A DNA stretch of 64,000 nucleotides, taken from assembly GCA_011032825.1 (NCBI GenBank), contig JAADJZ010000004.1, forward strand, positions 62,001 through 126,000, given 5' to 3'. The DNA is from Massariosphaeria phaeospora. Taxonomy: Eukaryota; Ascomycota; Dothideomycetes; Pleosporales. How positions within the stretch are numbered: position 1 is the stretch's first letter; every line of letters starts with the position of its first letter. A program made the position numbers and the translations under genes. Of this stretch, positions 1-12,300 are shown one piece after another. The notes beneath the pieces are model-generated. The model was not told where the DNA came from. It worked only from the letters and a program-made list of their open reading frames with translations, and did no database searches.

Positions 1-372
1 ATCTGCTATATCTTGTATGTGTGCCTTTGAGAGCAGTAGACCTCGTAGAGATTCGTTAAGTATACGCTGCACAATTGTTTCTTTTTCTAGTTTTGTAAGG
101 CGCTTTGATTTTAGCTCGCAGTTGCGTCGAGAGCGTCTCTTAGCGCGTTGGTCTTAGATCGTTGATTAAAAGACTTTGTAGACTGCAGCAGCGCGCTTTT
201 TACTTTAAATCTGCTTAGATTGAATATTAGAGATAGCGATATATATATCGCCTTTAGTATAGGTACTTTGCGCGTTGTGTTGTTGAAACATTACGTATTG
301 TTGCTGCGCAGTTGCCGCGCCGGTGTTTAGTAGCCGACTTACTAAAGTAGCTAACTTACTAATGAAACACGT
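1..372 (-). pseudogene. 5' end of a pogo/Fot1-type transposon (copy H), cut by window edge
   Basis: On the minus strand the sequence begins ACGTGTTTCATTAG at 372, next to a TA, as in the other pogo copies here. Reading inward, a frame with stops resembles the N-terminal helix-turn-helix (psq/CENP-B type) DNA-binding region of fungal pogo transposases: pieces such as TYTKGDIYIAIS, KRAAAVYKV and IVQRILNESLRG are visible. The catalytic part would lie left of the window. It is inserted in the 3' LTR of the copia element, of which only 375-398 remains on this side. The family is clear from the N-terminus and TIR; function is certainly lost. Confidence 0.7.
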
Positions 373-374
373 TA

Positions 375-398
375 TATACTATATTTAGTATTCTAACA
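375..398 (-). repeat. Stump of copia 3' LTR
   Basis: The terminal 24 bp match the start of the 5' LTR at 9289-9312. The rest of the 3' LTR is displaced by pogo copy H, which ends at 372 with a TA at 373-374. Just inside the element, 399-409 reads AAAGAGGTG on the minus strand, a plausible polypurine tract. Confidence 0.7.
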
Positions 399-559
399 CA
401 CCTCTTTAAAGTATATTTTTAAGTTTTATTTTAGTATTATATTACGTAGCTTATTAAACTATTTTAGTTATTTAAATAGTTTAACTCTCTAATTGTAATT
501 AGTCTAGTTTTTTAAAAACTAATTTCGTTTATTAAGAGATTAGAGAATTTATAACGAAA

Positions 560-2200
560 TTATAATTTAGTTATACATAGTATTAAGTATATTTATAATA
601 GTAAACTTGTAAGTTTCTATTTATATATAAAATTATAATTCTTATATATTTATAACTTTATTAAGTTATATTTTCTAGCGCTAGTTTTAATTGTATATAC
701 TTAAGAGCTACAGTATTTAGTTCTTTAGTTAATATATTAGCTAATCGTTTTTTAGTACTAATCTAATTTAAGTTTGTAATACTTTCTTGTATTTTTTTTT
801 ACATAATAATATTGTATATCTATATGCTTTGATTTTGAATAAAATTCAAACTTTTTAGCTAATGCTATAGCAGGTTGATTATCTGAATATAGATAATACT
901 TTTCTTTACTAATTTTATTAAATTTTAATAGATTAATTATATTAATTAGATAAATATATTCTTTAACTACTTTTTCAAAAGCCATATATTCAACTTTGCA
1001 GCTAGATAAAAATACACTTTTTTGTAGTTTACTAAACTAACTTATAAGTATATTATTTATAGTAAATATATAACCTATAGTAGACTTTCTATCTACTATA
1101 TTACTCTTTTAATTTGCATCTACATAACCTAGTAATCTAAAGTCTGTAAAAGTAGATTATTTAGTATTTTTAAATACTAAGCTTTGATTTTTAGTAAATA
1201 CTAAGTATTTCTAAATTCTATCTAAAGCTTTATAATGTGATTTATTAGAGTTAAACATAAATCTTGCGCAATTATTAACTGCAAAACATATATTAGGTCT
1301 AGTTTTAGTAGCTAAGTAGATTAAACTACCTATTTGCTGTTAATAATAATTTATTTTTAATAAACTAGCTTGTTCTTTATTTTTATCTAGTTTAATTCCA
1401 GGCTCACTAGGTGAACTAACTAGATTTATTTTAGTTTTATTATATTTATTTAGTATATTGCTAATATACTTAGTTTAGCGTAGTTTAATTGCTCTATTTT
1501 GTCTATCTCTTATAATTTCTATTTTTAAGAAATAAAAAACTTCTCTTAAATCTTGTAAATTTAATTTTAACTTAATTAGATTATTTTTAAAATTTGTAAG
1601 ATCTTTATTATAAAGGCTTATTACTAATATATCCTCTACATAGACTATTATAATTATATTAATAATTTTATTTATAAAGACACTTTGTTCTAATATAATA
1701 AGTATAAAACTTAATTGCTTTAATATATTAGAAAAGTGGTTATACTACAATCTAGAAAATTGTTTTAAGCTGTAGAAAGCTTTGTTTAATTTACAAAATA
1801 GTGTAGAATTCTCAATATTAGATTTAGATTTTGATTAATTGTTATTATAGCCTGTAGGTTGTTCTATATAGATTTCTTCATCTATATTAGCGTAAACAAA
1901 AGCATTTTTAGAATTCTATTGTATAATTTCTAGATTATTTAAAGCAGAATAAGCTAAAATAAGCTTTATAATTTCAGGTTTAACAGTATTCGCAAAGGTT
2001 TCTAAATAATCTACTTTGTAGATTTAATTATAACCTTTTACTACCCACCTAGCTTTCTATTTAGCTATATTATTATTTTTATCTATTTTAATTCTATAAA
2101 CCTAGCTACTTTTTAAATATATTTTATTAGTAGGTTCCGTAGTTAGTTGCCAAGTATTTTGTTTAATTAAAAATTAGATTTTTAAATTCATAGCTTTGAT
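560..2200 (-). pseudogene. Copia reverse transcriptase and RNase H (degenerate)
   Basis: Minus-strand translation gives a copia RT with VYVEDILVIS near 1625-1660, where the catalytic motif is normally YVDD, so one catalytic aspartate position now reads Glu. Downstream come GSLIYLATKTRPNICFAVN and an RNase H region with a short open stretch at 758-985 containing DNQPAIALAKKFEFYSKSKH, very close to the copia consensus. Upstream (about 1860-2040) a segment like NAFVYANIDEEIYIEQPTG marks the RT N-terminus. Several in-frame TAA/TAG codons break the frame. Identification is firm; activity is excluded. Confidence 0.85.
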
Positions 2201-2429
2201 CTAGTTATCTTTATCTTGACTATTAATAGCGTCTTTAAAAGTATTAGGTTCTTTATTTATAAAAATAGTATTTAAAATAAAGTCTAAATTATTTTTATTA
2301 CTATTATACAAAGCTAATTCGTCTGTAAATTAAAGATCTCAATATTCATTTAATTAATCTTAGGTTTATTGATTATTATTTTTAATATTATTAATAACAC
2401 TGTTATCAGCATTATTATCCTCTTTTATA

Positions 2430-2645
2430 ATATTATTGTTAATATTATTATCTATATTAACATTATTATTGTTAATATTATCTATATTAACGTTATTATT
2501 GTTAATATTATCTATATTAACGTTATTGTTGTTTGAATTGTTAATATTATCAATATTAACGTTATTATCGTTGTTAATATTGTTTAAATCGTTAATATTA
2601 TCAATATCAACATTATTATTGTTGTTTTGAACAATATTATTATTA
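2430..2645 (-). repeat. Tandem 30-bp repeat encoding Asn/Asp-rich hinge
   Basis: About six imperfect copies of a 30-bp unit (core TTAACGTTATTATTGTTAAT on the plus strand) lie in the copia frame between integrase and RT. On the coding strand they read as runs of Asn, Asp, Ile and Val (NNNNVNIDNI repeats). The plus-strand Leu-rich open frame across it is only the complement of this repeat. Confidence 0.8.
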
Positions 2646-2649
2646 ATAA

Positions 2650-3440
2650 TAAGATTTTTAGTATTATTAATGTTATTAGGATATATAAAATTAAAATCCT
2701 TATTTAGTTTAAAGTTATAAAACTGATTTTCTAAGAATTTAACATTTCTAGACTAAATTATACGTCTAGTTTCTAAATCTAATAGTTTATAACTATTAAA
2801 ATTATTAAAATTTACTAAGATAGCTTTTCTAGTTTTAAGTTTTAGCTTTTTTATTTGTTTTTTGTCTTTATATTAGGTTATAGATTCTTGAATTCTTATA
2901 TTGTTATAGTTAATATTATAACTAGAATTTGCTAATTTAATAAAAATATTTCTTTGTAAACTAGAATGTAGCTTTATGTTATAAATATAAACAGCTGTAT
3001 TAACTACTTCTTTCTAAAAGTTTAAAAAAAACTTTAAAATTATATAATAGTGCTTTGGTTATTTTTATTAGAGTTTTATTAATTTTATTAATTAAACCGT
3101 TTTGTTCTGTAGTTGTAGGAGAACTAAACTGTTGTATTATACCTTTTTTAGTACAATAAGTACTAAATTGTTTATTAGTAAACTTTCTTTCTAAATTAGA
3201 CTTAATAATTTTAAATTTTGTTATTAGATTGCTTTTTTACTTTAGTTTTATAGTTAATAAAACAGCTAAAAGCTTCTAATTTGTTTTTTAAAAAGTAATA
3301 ATCTAAACATCTAAAGTAAAAATCTAGTATAAATAAAATATATCTATTTTTTTTTTACAGTATTAGAGGATATAGGACTGCAAAAATTTGAAACTATTTT
3401 ATCTAAGTCACTACTAGCTTTTGTAGTTATTTCTTTAGGT
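2650..3440 (-). pseudogene. Copia integrase, C-terminal and core part (degenerate)
   Basis: This minus-strand stretch between the Asn-rich hinge and nested pogo copy A has the position of the copia integrase core. Fragments of a divergent, stop-ridden integrase can be followed, but I cannot place the DDE residues with confidence. The reading resumes across pogo A in the 5298-5404 segment and across pogo B at 7269. The call rests mainly on position between Gag/protease and RT. Confidence 0.55.
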
Positions 3441-3441
3441 A

Positions 3442-5295
3442 ACGTAATCTACTATCGAGAGCAACAAACTACCGAAAGCGACAAAATCTGCTAAGGCTGC
3501 TACTTCTTTTATTATCTTGTTATGCTTCAACTAAAACAACGCGTTATTACAGCAAAACGAAAAAAAGCTTTAGATTGCCTTTGCAGCCTTTTAAGCTAGC
3601 TAATTTTAAAGCTATTAAGCTGCTGCTGCTGCTTTTAACGTTAATTACTATACTCTTTCTAAACGCGCTAAAGGAACTTTATTTTGCTTTAAATTACCTG
3701 CCAACGGCTATAAGCTTACAGCAACTAAAAAGCAAACGATTATTTAATATATACTTTACCTTGATTTGCAAGAATTCGCGCTTCGGCTGTGTAAAGTAGC
3801 AGATATAGCTAATAAAGTGCTAGGTGTGCGCGGTAGAGAGCTAGTTAGCAAACACTAGGCTAAGAAATTCGTAACGCGTTTAGATTAGCTTAAAATAGCG
3901 TTTAATTGAGCTAAAGATAGGCAGAGAATACTCTAAGAGAATCTAGAGATAATTAGCGCGTAGTTTAAGCTAGTAGAGAATACTAAAGCTAAATACGGCG
4001 TTTACAACGACAACGTGCACAACTTTAACAAAACTAGCTTCTAAATAGGCGTAGTTAGCTCTATAAAAGTCGTTACAAGCTTTTAAAAACGTACTCAACT
4101 TAATTTTATTTAGCTAAGCAATTAAGAGTAGGTAATAGTTATCTAGAGCATTTGCGCCGCAGGGTACGCGATCTCGCTGTTTATTATTTACAAAAAGCGC
4201 GTTTACATTTTAGCATAGTACAAGAAGAACTCTATACCTAGCAATTAAAAGCTCTTAGTTTCTAAAAACGGCTAAACAAACAACGCTTTTAGTTTTGAGT
4301 AGTTAAAGCACTTTAACGCGCATACAAAAGCGCGTTAAGTAAAAAAGTATTAGCTACTTATTTTAAACAGCTATAAAAGCTACTAATCTTAAGATTTTAA
4401 AAACTATTGCTTTAAAAACAAGATCTTTACGCTTTGCATGCTAGCTTATTTATTTTATATCTTTTAGCTGCTAGATGTGGTTTGCTTTTCGCTGCTAAAG
4501 CTAAAGTACTTTCAACGCATTTGAGACTTAGCGCGCTAGCGCGTTTTTTATATTAACAAAAAAAGCTTCTTGCTAGCTTTTAGAAGCGCGTTTTTTAAAG
4601 TGTTTACAACAAAAAACTGCAAAAAAGCTTTTAAAGTTTTAAAGCTAGTTTCTATTAACGCGCAAGTAGTTTTTAATCGTTTTAAAGTACAGCTGTGTAC
4701 TTTACTACTACTTCTCGCACTAGAAACGCCGTAGCAGTTAAAAACTCTAAGCAATACGCTTGAATTTAGATCGCAATTAAAGCTAGTACGCGATTCTATT
4801 ACTAGATCGCTAACTTTAGCGCAAAGTAGCTTCTTTTAGCTTGTAAAAAAAGCTGAATTAATGCTGCATCAAAACGCGCTTAAAGACTACTATATTAAGA
4901 AGCTTAAAAATTAATTAGCAAAGATAACTAAGTAGAAATTGCGCAAACGAAAGTAGATTTAGCATAGTAGTACAATAGAGTATAGTAACGAATTAGCGCA
5001 AGTAGCTGCTAAAGCGTCTACAGCGCCTTAGCTATTAAAGAAAGCGCGTAATAGAAAGCGTTAAAAAAGAGCACAACTAGCTCTACGGCGCTGTAAAAAT
5101 TGTAGTAATACAAGGCACAATGCCCCAACCTGCTAAAAAAATACAAAAAAAGCTTTTAAATTAGATGCTAGCACGACGTACGCAGGCTTTTTGTTTAATA
5201 GCGATGAAATTAAAAATGCGTAACATAAGTTAGTGCTGCTAAGCTTTTTTGTTGCTTTTAACTAGTAGTTTGTTGCTCTTAGTAGTAGATTACGT
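3442..5295 (+). mobile_element. Fot1/pogo-type DNA transposon copy A (degenerate)
   Basis: Terminal inverted repeats begin ACGTAATCTACT at 3442 and, inverted, at 5295; TA flanks both ends (3440-3441, 5296-5297). The plus-strand translation follows the fungal pogo transposase: an N-terminal region (3575-3799 open), HNFNKTSF where the family has a DET motif (D now N), LILNSYKSY for the second Asp, and LLDVVCF for the third. A C-terminal CCHC knuckle (CKNCSNTRHNAPTC) lies at about 5090-5130. Many internal TAG/TAA codons make it non-functional. It is nested in the copia integrase. Confidence 0.85.
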
Positions 5296-5297
5296 TA

Positions 5298-5404
5298 TAG
5301 TATTAGTTTGTTTTGCTTTAATACAATTTTTGCAGATTATAGTATAAAATTATAAAGCAAATTAAGAACTTTAGTTATAAATAGTTTTAAGTTCTTTATG
5401 TTTT
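5298..5404 (-). pseudogene. Copia segment between two pogo insertions
   Basis: These 107 bases separate pogo A from pogo B and belong to the copia element (pre-integrase region on the minus strand, reading KNLKLFITKVLNLLYNF with a stop later). No independent feature is seen. Confidence 0.5.
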
Positions 5405-5405
5405 A

Positions 5406-7266
5406 ACGTACTCTACAAGCAAGTAAGCTACACGAGCAAGTAAGCTACTTGCGCCAAGACTCTACTAAAACCACGACGAATTAGCTTATTATATTGCTCT
5501 TTAGGCTAGTACAGCATATAATTGCATTAAATACTACTTTTGCGCTACATCTGCGTTATTCTTACACGTGCGCAAGTTGTGTTCTGCTTTGCTACACTTG
5601 CTACAGCGCTTTGCAAGCTAGTTACTCTTATTAGCGCGCGCTTTTTTTTTGCTTTCTTTTTATTACTACGCGCACTAAACTCTTTTAGAGCTGTTAACCT
5701 TTAGCACTTTTTAACTATTAGTATTTTCTCTCTTTGTACACGCTTTTTTTTGTGCGATTTACGTTGCGTAGCAGCTTTGTTAGCTGCTTAAAGCTTAGCT
5801 ACCTAGCTGCGCATTAACACTAAGAAATGCGCTATTCGCTTAGCGCCTTTTAAGAGCTTTCTAAAGGCATTAACTATTAAAGTAGGTAAGCTATCTACAT
5901 GTCGCTGAATTCTCTCTTGAATTAGCTTTAATTGTAATTTAAATTTAAGAGTATTGCTTAGTGTTTAGGACTACTAGAGAGCGTTGATAATAGAAAGTAG
6001 TAATAGCGTGCGCAATTGCATGTTAAGCTTTGATATAACTGCTTCTAGGTTAAATAGAGCTAATCCAGCTTTTTTAAACTCTTCTAGAATATTATTAGTT
6101 GTAATTGAAGTGCTAAAAGTAGCTTTGAAGCATAGTAGAAACTTAAGTTTTGTAATGTAGCTAATATAGCTGCGTATTAGGTTCTTAGCTTAGCAGCTAT
6201 ACGCGACTTTTAACGGCGCAAAACAGCTTACATTAAGCAGCTGCAGCAGATGCGATAAGTAAAAAAGCATGCAAAAAGTAATAATCCTGTTCTTTTTGTA
6301 GTACTGCTAGAATTCAAGCGAGTTGTAGCTTTTATAGCTATTGATTATAAGCAAGTAGTGTGCGCTAACAGTGTGCTTCTTTGTATACTTATCAAAGTGC
6401 TTTAACTACTTAAAACTAAGCTTATTTGTTGTCTAGCTGTTCTTAGAAACTGCAATAACCTAGTTTTAAAGTAGATTCTTTTTTTTGTACTAGACAAAGA
6501 GGTAGTACTTGCTTTAAAAGATAATAAAAAGTAGAATTGCTTACCTCGTTGCGTTGACGCTTTGGATTACTGTCGTTTACTCTCAATTGCTTTGCTAAAC
6601 GCTCTTTGGCTGTTCTTAGCGCTTAGAGCTTGTAACAACTGCTTTAGTTGATATTATACCTATTATAAAGCTAAACTTGTTAAAGTTGTAAGTGTTTTTA
6701 TTTTAGATGTTGTACTTCGCTTTCATGTTCTCTACAAGCTTAAACTACTTTTGAATAACTTTAGAATTCTCGTACAAGGCTCTCTTGTAGTTGTACTTGC
6801 AATTAAACTTAACTTTAAGCTTAGGTTAGCGCCTAACGAACGTACTAGACTAATTTACGCTAACATAGCCTAGATAACGCTTAGCGCGCAAAGAATTAGC
6901 TATATTAGCTACAGCAGCGAGCCAAAAGAAAAATCCTCGCGCGTCAAAGTTAAGTACATGCTAAACAATTACTTTCTTTTTTATTTTAAGTAGATTTATT
7001 AAGTTAGGCGTAGAATCGCGTCAAAAAGAGGTTTTAGCGCGTTAACGCTTTAGAGTGTTTCAAAGTACATTGTAGATTGCTGCAGCGCGTCGCTAAGAGA
7101 GATTTGCGTTTTTTTTAATAGCTTAAAGCGCAAGCTGCAATTGAGCTTTCTTTAGAGCTAGTAACTAGTTTTTTTGTTAAAGCATTGCGTTGTTAAGAGA
7201 GTTTTGGTAGAGTTTTAGCGTAAGTAGCTTACTCGCCCGTGTAGCCCACTCGCTCGTAGAGTACGT
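5406..7266 (-). mobile_element. Fot1/pogo-type DNA transposon copy B (degenerate)
   Basis: TIRs start ACGTACTCTACAAGCAAG at 5406 and match the inverted right end (ACGTACTCTACGAGCGAG), with TA on both sides (5404-5405, 7267-7268). The 1861-bp length equals that of the other copies. The transposase runs on the minus strand; the stretch homologous to the SYNSLAFQQYCKKN region of copy E1 is recognisable near 6250-6340, and a CCHC-like tail lies near the left end. Stops throughout. Inserted in the copia pre-integrase region. Confidence 0.85.
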
Positions 7267-7268
7267 TA

Positions 7269-8645
7269 TTTACTTTATTAAATATTAAAGTAGAATTATC
7301 TAAGTCTTTAGTAATTTTAGCTTTATCTTTACTAAAGACTACGTTGCAATTATCTAATTTAGAGATAAAAATTAGATTAACATTAAATTCAAGTACATAT
7401 AAACAATTTTTTAAAATAAAATTATTATTAATAACTATATTTTCTTTTTTTTTACTAACTAACTTAATATTATCTCTCTAATCAATTTTCTTTGTATAAT
7501 CTATAAAATTACTAAATAGTAATTTATTACAGATTATATGCGTTGTACTTCTAGAATCTAGAATAAAGTTAGCTTTAGTTTTTCTAAAGTTAGAGAAAAA
7601 GGTTATAAGTACTTTTTTAGAAATTAAATAATATTCGTCTTCTTTTGCAACGTCAAAAGGTAGATTATTATAATAATCTAGCTTTTTTGTAAAAGTATTA
7701 TTCTTTGTAATAATATTTTTTATAATACTATCTATAGTATTATTGTTAAAACTAGTAAAACTAGTTTTATTAATAGTAATAAAAGCAGTTTCGCTATCTT
7801 TATTACTAGTAATATCTAAATTAGTTGAACTAAAAAAAGTAGACTTAGTATTTGCTTTAAAAACAAAGTTTGTATTTTCTTTATTAAGTTTAAACCTATT
7901 AAAAGTTTTAAACCACTTAAGAGCTTTAAACCACTTAAAAGCTTTTTTAGAGAAAAGATAATAACAATTTTTAGTTAAGTGTAAATTATTTTTACACTTA
8001 GTACAGTATTTTTTAGTCTTTTGTACTTTGTTATTATTCTTAAATTTGTTTTTAACAAATTTATTTTTACTATTTACTTTATTAAATAGAGTAGTAGTAG
8101 ATTTAGATTTAAAATTAATATTAATTAGTTTAGATTTATCTAGTAAACTAGAATATAACGATTTTAGATTAATATTATCTAAATTATCTCTATAACTTTG
8201 GGTTATATTGCTAACAAAGCTTTCAAATTCGCTAGTTAGATTATTTAAAGTCCAGCTAGCTATAACTTGTTTAGGTATTACTTTATTAATATATTCTTCT
8301 ATAGAAGAAAAAATAGATATAGTAGTAAAAAAAATTCTTCACAAGTTAGAAATTCACTAGTAAAACCTTTAGGCGAATAAAGATATTTTAGTAAATTCTA
8401 AGCTTGTTTACTAGTAGTACAATATTGTACTTGTAATAGAGCTTTGTTTTCTACTAGTAATTTAATAATAGATAGAGTTTTTCTATCTATATTATTACTA
8501 ATATTTATAGTATTAGGTTCTTTTATAGCAATAGAATAACCTTTTTCTTTTATAAAAGCTAAAGTTTTAAGCTTTTAAACTTCGTAGTTTGCTTCTTCTT
8601 TAAGCTTAGTAATAGAAATTTTATCTTGAGATAGAGAAAACATTA
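7269..8645 (-). pseudogene. Copia Gag and protease (degenerate)
   Basis: Minus-strand translation starts near 8643 (MFSLSQDKISITKLKEEANY) and continues through a copia Gag to a CCHC knuckle YCTKCKNNLHLTKNC at about 7966-8010. The protease site reads FILDSRSTTHI at about 7531-7575; copia normally has DSGA, so the glycine is now Arg (a G-to-A change). A pre-integrase motif LYVLEFNVNLISISKL follows. Long stretches stay open, making this one of the better preserved parts of the element. Confidence 0.8.
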
Positions 8646-8937
8646 TAGTAGCTTTTTAGCTTTTTAGTTTACTTTATAAAGTAAAGAGATTGATTTGTAG
8701 AGAATTTAGAAGCGTTTTTTAGTAATTAGAATTACTAAGTTGAAAGTATAGGCGAGAATAGTAATAAAATTACTAAAGAATAGTGTTTTGTCGTCTTAAT
8801 ATAGGCTTTTTGTTGAGTTAAGTAAGTAAATTACTTAGTAGAAGGCGTAGTAGCGTTGATAGTTTGAAGTTTTAGCGTTGAAAGTTGGTGTTTAGCGTTG
8901 ATAGTAGGCGTAGAAAGCGTAGCCAGGCTCATAACCT

Positions 8938-9312
8938 ATAAAATAAAAAAGAATAAAGTTGTTGTAGTATTGTAATTGTAATTTTGTTGTTGTTAAACTA
9001 TTTACTTGCCGCGAGAGTTCGCTTCTATATATACTTAATATCTCTACATTGTATATAAACAATGTAAACAAAAAGTTATAAATAGTCTTTGTTTTAAACA
9101 ATGTAGTAAACAATGTTATAGTCTATTTATAGATCTTAACAATGTTTCTTTGTTATAAACAATGTTATAACTCTATTTATAGTTATTAACAATGTATAAC
9201 AAAAAATCTCTTTATCTATAATAAAAACATTGTTTATTAACAATTTATAAGTTATACTTATTGTAGTTATAAACTTAAATATAGCTTATATACTATATTT
9301 AGTATTCTAACA
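8938..9312 (-). repeat. Copia 5' LTR (inner border approximate)
   Basis: It begins TGTTAGAATACTAAATATAG at 9312 on the minus strand, the same start as the 3' LTR stump. The inner end is set near 8938 because a GGTTATGAGCC sequence suited to a primer-binding site follows. The LTR holds several copies of AACAATGTT-like motifs (9056-9240). The 5-bp target duplication cannot be tested since the other copy lies outside the window. Confidence 0.6.
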
Positions 9313-12300
9313 TATAGCTAACTTAAAGATTTCTCTAGCTTTAAGCTATTAGTTTTTTGAGTTATTATACTCTTTCTACTGTATCTAGTACAGCTAGGTG
9401 TTATTTTCTTTGCGCTTCGCTACAATTTTTTTAATCTCAAAAATATTCTCGCTTTTTTGAGTAACATTTCGTTTTGGCAGAAGTTGATGTCTAGGCATAA
9501 AGTCCTTTAAAAAAGCCTCTTTAAGAAAAGAAACGTAAAAAACAAAGTAGATAGCGCAATTCTTAGGTAGGTTTAGCTTGTAAGCCTGTTTGCCTATTAT
9601 TCTAATAATTTAAACGAGCTCTAATGCTTATTGTCTAGGTTTTTTTTAGAGCGAGTAGATTTAATGTATCTAGTGTTAAGCATAACTTTGTTTTTAAAAT
9701 TAAACTAGCGTGCTTTGTGCCTTGCGTTGTAAGCTTTTTGTTAGTATTCTTAAGCTTTCTAGATTTTTTTTGTTATTTCTAAACAAGTGTTTTTTTATTC
9801 GCTAGCGTTATTAATTGCCTAGACTACTTGGCCTTTTAGGTTGGTTAGTTTTTTTACAGTAAGCAAGTTTTTTCTGTAAACAGCTTTAAATAGAAAAACT
9901 TTAGTAAACTTATAAACAGCGTTGTTGTAAGCATACTTTGCTTTAAAAAGTAGCTTAGCTTACTTGTTTTGTTTATAGCTACAGTACATTCGTAGGTACT
10001 ATTCTAGAGTCTAGTTTATTTACTTTGTTTAGCTGTTAGTTTGCGAGTAGAAAGCTGTTAACAACAAGCGTTTCGTTTCTAGACACTGCGCAAAAGTACT
10101 TTAATAGGCAAAAGTAAATAATTTTTTATTATCAAATACAATTGAGCGTAGAAAGCTATAGAGCTTTACGATTTTTTTTAAAAAAAACCTTAGCAAGTCT
10201 AGAAGCGTCTAGCGTGCCTTTAGTTAGTATGTAATAAGCTATTTTTAAGAAGCAGTTTACAACAACTAGAATACTATTGTACAATTTTTTTTTAAAAGCG
10301 CTTCTAAGAAGCTTTGTAATAAAATCTAAAAAAATGTCTTGCTAAGTTTCTACAAGAATAGAAAAAAGCTGCAGCTTTTTATGCTTTGCATGCCTAGTTA
10401 GCTTAGCTTAAAAGCAGGCTTAACAGGTTTTCGTGTAGTTTTTTACAAAGTTTTGCATTTTAAGCTAGTAAAACTCTCGTTGTACTAAGTTAAGAGTTTT
10501 TTTAAACTTAAAATGTCTAGCGAGAGAGTTATTATAACACTTTTTTAGAACTGTTAGCTTAGCTTTTGCAAGTACGTATAGTGTCTTGCAGAACGTTAGC
10601 ACTTTCTTTAAAAATGCTAACTAACGAGCAGCTTACTTTAGTTTTTTAAACTTAAGTAATTCTAGCGACTTGCGCACAACTTCTGCGTGCTTGTTTTTTT
10701 TTCTACTTTCTAACTATCGTTAAAAGCAAACATTTTAAAGCTAAAACGTTTTTAGCTACTAAAGTTGCAAGAAAGCAACTAAAAACTATCGTTCGTGCTG
10801 TTGCAACTAATCTAGGCTTTTCTTAAGCATTCGCAGGCTAAGTAGCTCTTTCTAAGCCAAACCCTGTTTTACTTTTTTCAAAAAGCTAGAGTTTTGTTTT
10901 AAACTCTTTAAAAAGCTTCGCTTTTTAACTTTCAAAGTCTTGTTTTTTATTTTATTTTTTTAGTTCGTAGTTCGGTTGACGTAAGAGCTTATTCGCTAGG
11001 TTTAATTTACTTAGGCAGTGCTAGATTTAGAAGTAAAACGATACTAGCTATTTAGCATATTGCGTTTGCTTACGAGTAAAAACCTTAGTACTTCTAAACT
11101 TCTATAAGTTGTAGTAGTTTGTTAAGAAATTAATTTTATAAACCGACTTTTCTAAGTAGTGCCTTTAGTGCTTAAAAGCTTTAACGATAGCGAATAGCTT
11201 ACTATTGTACGTATCGTAGTTGCGCTTCGCAGCTATTATTTTTCTAAAGAAAAAAGCAACTAGGTGCTACAACTACTTTTTCGGCCTAAACAAGCATAGG
11301 CTAGCTTAGAATGCTTGAGATTGCAAATTTCAAAGCGTTAGTTTCTACTCGTATAGGTAGACTAGAGTTGAAATAGGTTAAATGTAGTTCGCTAGAAACT
11401 TATTCTTTAATTTCTAAAAGAAATTAAAAGCGTTCTGCTCTAGCACTAGCATTTTAGACTTTTTTTTTCTTTAGGCGTAGCTTTTTTTAGCCGCGCTGTT
11501 TAGCCTTTAGGTAAAGTTATGCAGTAGAGTTGCTATTTTTAAAAACCTATTAATAAAACGCCGATAGTAATTAGCAAAGCTAAGGAAGATTTGAACTTCT
11601 TTTACAAATTTTAGTATAGGCTAATTCTTAATTAAGCTTACTTAATTTCTTTTATTATTACCTTGTCGAGAGTAACTACGAACCTAAGGTAACTTACTTT
11701 TTGAGTGTAGAACTCGCACTTCGAGAGTTTCGCGTACAATCTGTGCTAGACTAGCTTGTTTAAAACTATTCTAACGTGTTCTACGTATTTCTTTTTGTTT
11801 TAAAAGTAAATAAAAATATTGTCTAGATACACAATGCAACAGATGTCTAATAAGTTCGCTAGTGCTAAGTTAATGTAGTTTTAGAAAACTGCTAGAGCGT
11901 TAGTTAGCTTAAAAAGTATTACTATGTATTCAAAATAGCTATAGCGAGTATAAAACGCTGTTTTCTATTCGTTGCTTTCTTTAATTCTAATCTAATAATA
12001 GGCGTTTCGGAGATCTAGTTTTGTAAAAATCTTAGCTAATTTAAGCCTGTCTAGGAATTCCTAAATTAAAAAGAGAAAATAACGGTTTTTTACTATTACT
12101 ACGTTCAACCTACAGTAGTCTACGCAGAGTTTCAAAGTACTGTTTTTTTTTTTACAAAAAAAATAAAAGCGCTAGCCTTTGAGGTTAACTATTAGATCTA
12201 ACTTTTTATTAGGTTCTTTTAGATGTAATTTTTAAAAAGCTTAGCTTCTAGAGTAAAGAAGCTGTAATGTAGTTCGTAAAGCGAAGTTTTTCTAAGTTCA

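Larger units (their letters stand above)
375..9312 (-). mobile_element. Degenerate Ty1/copia retrotransposon with two nested pogo insertions
   Basis: Minus-strand order from right to left is 5' LTR, Gag with CCHC knuckle, protease, integrase, Asn-rich hinge, RT and RNase H, 3' LTR stump. Integrase before RT is the copia order. The 5' LTR starts TGTTAGAATACTAAATATAG at 9312, and the same start recurs at 398. Pogo copies at 3442-5295 and 5406-7266 interrupt the integrase and pre-integrase region; removing each with one TA restores continuity. Without them the element is about 5.2 kb, normal for copia. Coding frames carry many TAA/TAG stops, so it is dead. Confidence 0.85.

Noticed and set aside
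2436..2630. Leu/Ile-rich plus-strand frame suggesting a membrane peptide
   Set aside because: It is the complement of the Asn-rich tandem repeat in copia.
4548..4754. Minus-strand frame repeated at 42805-43011
   Set aside because: Both are antisense to the pogo transposases A and C, which have matching plus-strand motifs.
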